A stretch of 64,000 nt of DNA from Carex sylvatica (taxonomy: Eukaryota; Streptophyta; Magnoliopsida; Poales; Cyperaceae), in assembly GCA_964058845.1 (NCBI GenBank), contig CAXKVR010000077.1, positions 1-64,000 on the forward strand, in the 5' to 3' direction. Within the stretch, counting starts at the first letter, position 1. Each line of letters opens with the position of its first letter. Of this stretch, positions 61,201 through 64,000 are shown piece by piece. The notes beneath the pieces were generated by a model. That model had not been told where the DNA came from, ran no database searches, and worked only from the letters and a program-made list of their open reading frames with translations. The translations under genes were made by a program, and so were the position numbers.

Positions 61201-61583
61201 TGTCAGTGGGTCACATGGAGTTTTGTTATGATCAGTCACCAGAGAGCATGAGAAGTACTGCTACAGCATTGTTTTGGCTAGCGGCTTCGATTGGAAATTA
61301 TATGGGCACAGCACTGGTGAGCATTGTGAATAGCTATACAAAGAATAGAGGAGATTGGCTTCAAGATGACCTTAACAAGGCCAAATTGGACAACTATTAC
61401 TGGCTAGTTACCGGGCTTCAAGTGCTCAATCTCGGTTATTATATTCTGTGCGCGAAGTTTTATACCATGAAGCCATTGGAAATGATAGAGAATGAGAAGG
61501 ATATGAAAGGAAATAAGATAGTTGATGCCAAAGAAGAGGTAGAACTTGGATCAGCTACTAAGATTGGAGGCAATTTGGTATAA
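58279..61583 (+). CDS. NRT1/PTR family transporter, NPF3.1-like
   Basis: Four exons, 58279-58345, 58950-59388, 59974-60315 and 60686-61583, join at GT-AG borders to encode 581 residues, close to the ~596 of Arabidopsis NPF3.1. Family landmarks in order are FILANEICDRFATTGF in the first helix (20-35), TNFSGTASLTPFIGALMADS, GSGGIRPCVVPFGADQF, NVGWGWGFGIPTVAMF, the conserved loop WRLSTVHRVEELKSIIRMLP, FYDQ-type CYDQSPESMRSTATALFW, and a charged C-terminal tail. Twelve membrane helices are expected. NPF proteins are proton-coupled carriers of nitrate, peptides or hormones; NPF3.1 relatives transport nitrite or nitrate and gibberellin. The actual substrate cannot be read from sequence. The proton-coupling ExxER motif is E25-ICDR here, with Asp replacing the second Glu. 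Confidence 0.93.
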
Positions 61584-64000
61584 AATTAGGATTAGTGCTT
61601 TTTTATGATCATAATAGTTTGTAAGAATAGATATTGCACATATATGACATGCTTCTAGTTTATAAAAGATATGAGGTTCGTGAAACCTTTTTCCTTATTT
61701 TTATTTAATATAATAAGAAAAGACTCATATCCATGATTTGTGCATTGTGAGCTGAACTTACATCATTAAGAAAGCATTCCAGTACCTTACTATATATACA
61801 TATATATATATATGTGATCTCCATTGTAGTGATAGTGATCTACTGTCGAATTAGTGGTTGTAAACTGGTCGGGTTGATTCGATCTCAAATAACTGTTTAT
61901 TTAGATCCATACTTGTAGAATTATAATATTTCCAAACTGATAGCTAATTAACCAACCGAGTTAAAATCCATCCAACCAGATTTTTGTATTTATGTGGTCC
62001 AATTTTGCAAATTTAGTAGGTTTTATTCATTAACACAAATTGTAATAGAAAACAAAATTAACAACAACAAAAGTAAAATTTAGCACACTTCAAAGAACAA
62101 TAATATAATGGAACTTCTTATTGACAAAATTAAAATCATTAAGCCTGGTTAGTGCACTACAATAGCCAAGAAAAATTCATGCATTTTTCAAATGCTTTCG
62201 CTCATTAGTCTCTGCTTTATGTCTGGTGCTTAAACAAAATTCGTTGGTTTCAATATAAATTGACAAGGGTAATTAAACTGTATGAGTAGCAAAATGATAT
62301 TTCTCTCCGTAAGTTTAATTGCAATGCATTTGATAAAATTGTCACGGTAATGCGAGAAAAGAAGAAAAAAAAAACAGTAATTACTGTTGGAGGAGCAGTT
62401 GGTTGAGCAGTTCTCAACTGAGAGACTCGAATAAAATTTGGCAAACACAGATTGCATATTTCAAATAGGAGAGAATCCCTATATATTCCTTTTTTTCTTT
62501 TAAATTGCAGAAATTTGGGAGTACAAAATATAACCCAAGAGCTTCTGTTTTCGAGTAAAAGGGAAGAAGAAAGAGGTTCAGAGAAAACAGGGAGCAAATC
62601 GGTGAACTAATTGATTGTTTCCGGTCAGATTTATTTGGTTTTTAAATTTAAATACACACAGAACAGTTATTAATTGGGTTAATTAAAATTTAATTCGTAA
62701 CTAACCATACAAGATCTCAATCATTAAATTTTTCAATCGGATCGGTCGAATATGTCAGGTTGGTCAGGTTAATCTGATTGCACTTGCAACTTATCAATAA
62801 TGTTCCTAATTGAGAATACTGGGATTTGAATATATGATTTTTTAAATCTTTCTCATAGCTTACTATCATTGTAATGCAATCATTTCATCAAATTTGAATT
62901 CTGGTATTTGGATGTTTTCGGTTACCAAGTGGCAAATGAAACTGAAATTCTATTCAAATTTAGCAAAAAGCAGCTGGTGGTGAGGACCTTCTGTTGATCC
63001 ACTGTCATGCCTAATAAGAAAAACCGATTGCATCTTTCTGAGAAAGCTACATTTATCAACCAAATATATATATATTTTTTTTTGAAATCCTTGGCAGTGA
63101 GTCAGTGACTACCTTCTTAATTTTTTCTTATTCCAATTAGGTATGACCTCAGAGAAGAAATTAAGATTTTGGAGCAAAGTACTCAACATGTAACATTTCC
63201 ATTCAAACATCAATAGCACTCTGTTCCCCCACCTTATTTTCTTTTTTCTTTTATAAGGCCCGTGGGCCTGGATTAACATATTTTAGTGCTAAGCGCCAGC
63301 TGGGCTAATTCTCTTGATTAGATAGGTGGACTTATCCTTACAAGTTGGCATGTCGCTTTTTAAAAGAGAAGACTGCTCTATTATATGGAGCAAAAACCCA
63401 AAAACACTTGCTACCAAATTCCAATATAAACGTATTTTTATGAATATATATAGAATATTTTTTTCTTTTATAGAGGGCCCGTGGCGTGGCTTCACAACCC
63501 CCATTTAATACAAGTAGAAGAAGGTATTCATTATAAAAGAAATCGGATTAGCCTGAGACAATTAAATTAAACAAGGAGATGACATACAAAGATTTTGACT
63601 GCTTTGGTTAGCTCTTTTGATTGAGATGCCTTCCTGTTTCTGTTTTGTTGGTAACTTTATCACGTGTTGCGTAAGAAAATTGGCAGAAAGACACCTTATT
63701 TTGTTTTAACATCATATCATAATTGCTCCCATTGATTGCTAATTGATTATTAAATAAAATCTGTCATTTTGATATGATATAAATGGAAGACGGAGCCAAA
63801 AAATTGAGATTGGAGGTCCAAATAAATTACAATAGTATAATTTTATCTTTTTGAGGATGGATGAAAAATATTAGCATTAAAAGACCAAATTGTTAATTTT
63901 TATTTATATTTATAAGGGATTTTAATCATCCCATAGAACTCTAGTAAACCCCTCCTGAATATAAGCATGCAAATTAAATATTTTGGTAGATCAAACACTA
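61584..64000. other. Downstream intergenic, no gene seen
   Basis: The first ~200 bases are probably the NPF 3' UTR. The rest is AT-rich. A GC-richer patch near 63255-63300 and a similar GGCCCGTGG word near 63475 (GGCCCGTGGGCCTGG / GGGCCCGTGGCGTGG) stand out, but no element could be delimited. Confidence 0.45.

Overview
This window is nuclear DNA of a flowering plant. It is AT-rich, its genes are split by many GT-AG introns, and its gene families are plant-specific or plant-typical. It is dense in small foldback transposons, SINEs and simple repeats. I cannot name the species. Nothing bacterial, viral or organellar was seen.

Five protein-coding genes can be reconstructed exon by exon with an unbroken frame. 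(1) 2671-5955, minus: an RRM plus CCCH zinc-finger splicing factor (RBMX2/Ist3 type, like Arabidopsis C3H25). It contains an internal duplication that created an extra in-frame exon with a second zinc finger. (2) 6999-10952, minus: an R3H-SUZ domain protein ending in a 36-base exon. (3) 26440-28705, plus: a membrane-anchored bZIP factor of the bZIP17/28 ER-stress type. (4) 32567-39001, plus: a 13-exon plastid-type FAD-dependent oxidoreductase (PDE327-like). (5) 58279-61583, plus: an NRT1/PTR family transporter closest to NPF3.1. These are ordinary dispersed genes, not an operon or cluster; their jobs (splicing, RNA binding, ER stress signalling, plastid redox, membrane transport) are unrelated.

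The rest is intergenic and mostly mobile-element debris. At 0.8-2.6 kb there are repeats, a 387-bp foldback MITE and a 120-bp MITE with a 9-bp target duplication. At 11-26 kb there are at least six foldback elements, a SINE remnant and a 2.5-kb element with long terminal inverted repeats. At 29.7-30.8 kb a Mutator-like foldback element has a hAT element nested inside it, and the hAT element is packed with CGTGCCGTG-type repeats. At 40.6-45.2 kb there are two hAT elements with 8-bp target duplications. The larger, 3.4 kb, carries a SINE, an 84/85-bp tandem array and a ~130-bp dispersed-repeat array. At 46-58 kb there are orphan exon-like ORFs, more MITEs, SINE remnants and a possible LTR.

The most interesting biology is the exon-shuffling duplication in the CCCH gene and the nested, composite non-autonomous elements. 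No complete transposase, rRNA, functional tRNA or CRISPR array was found.
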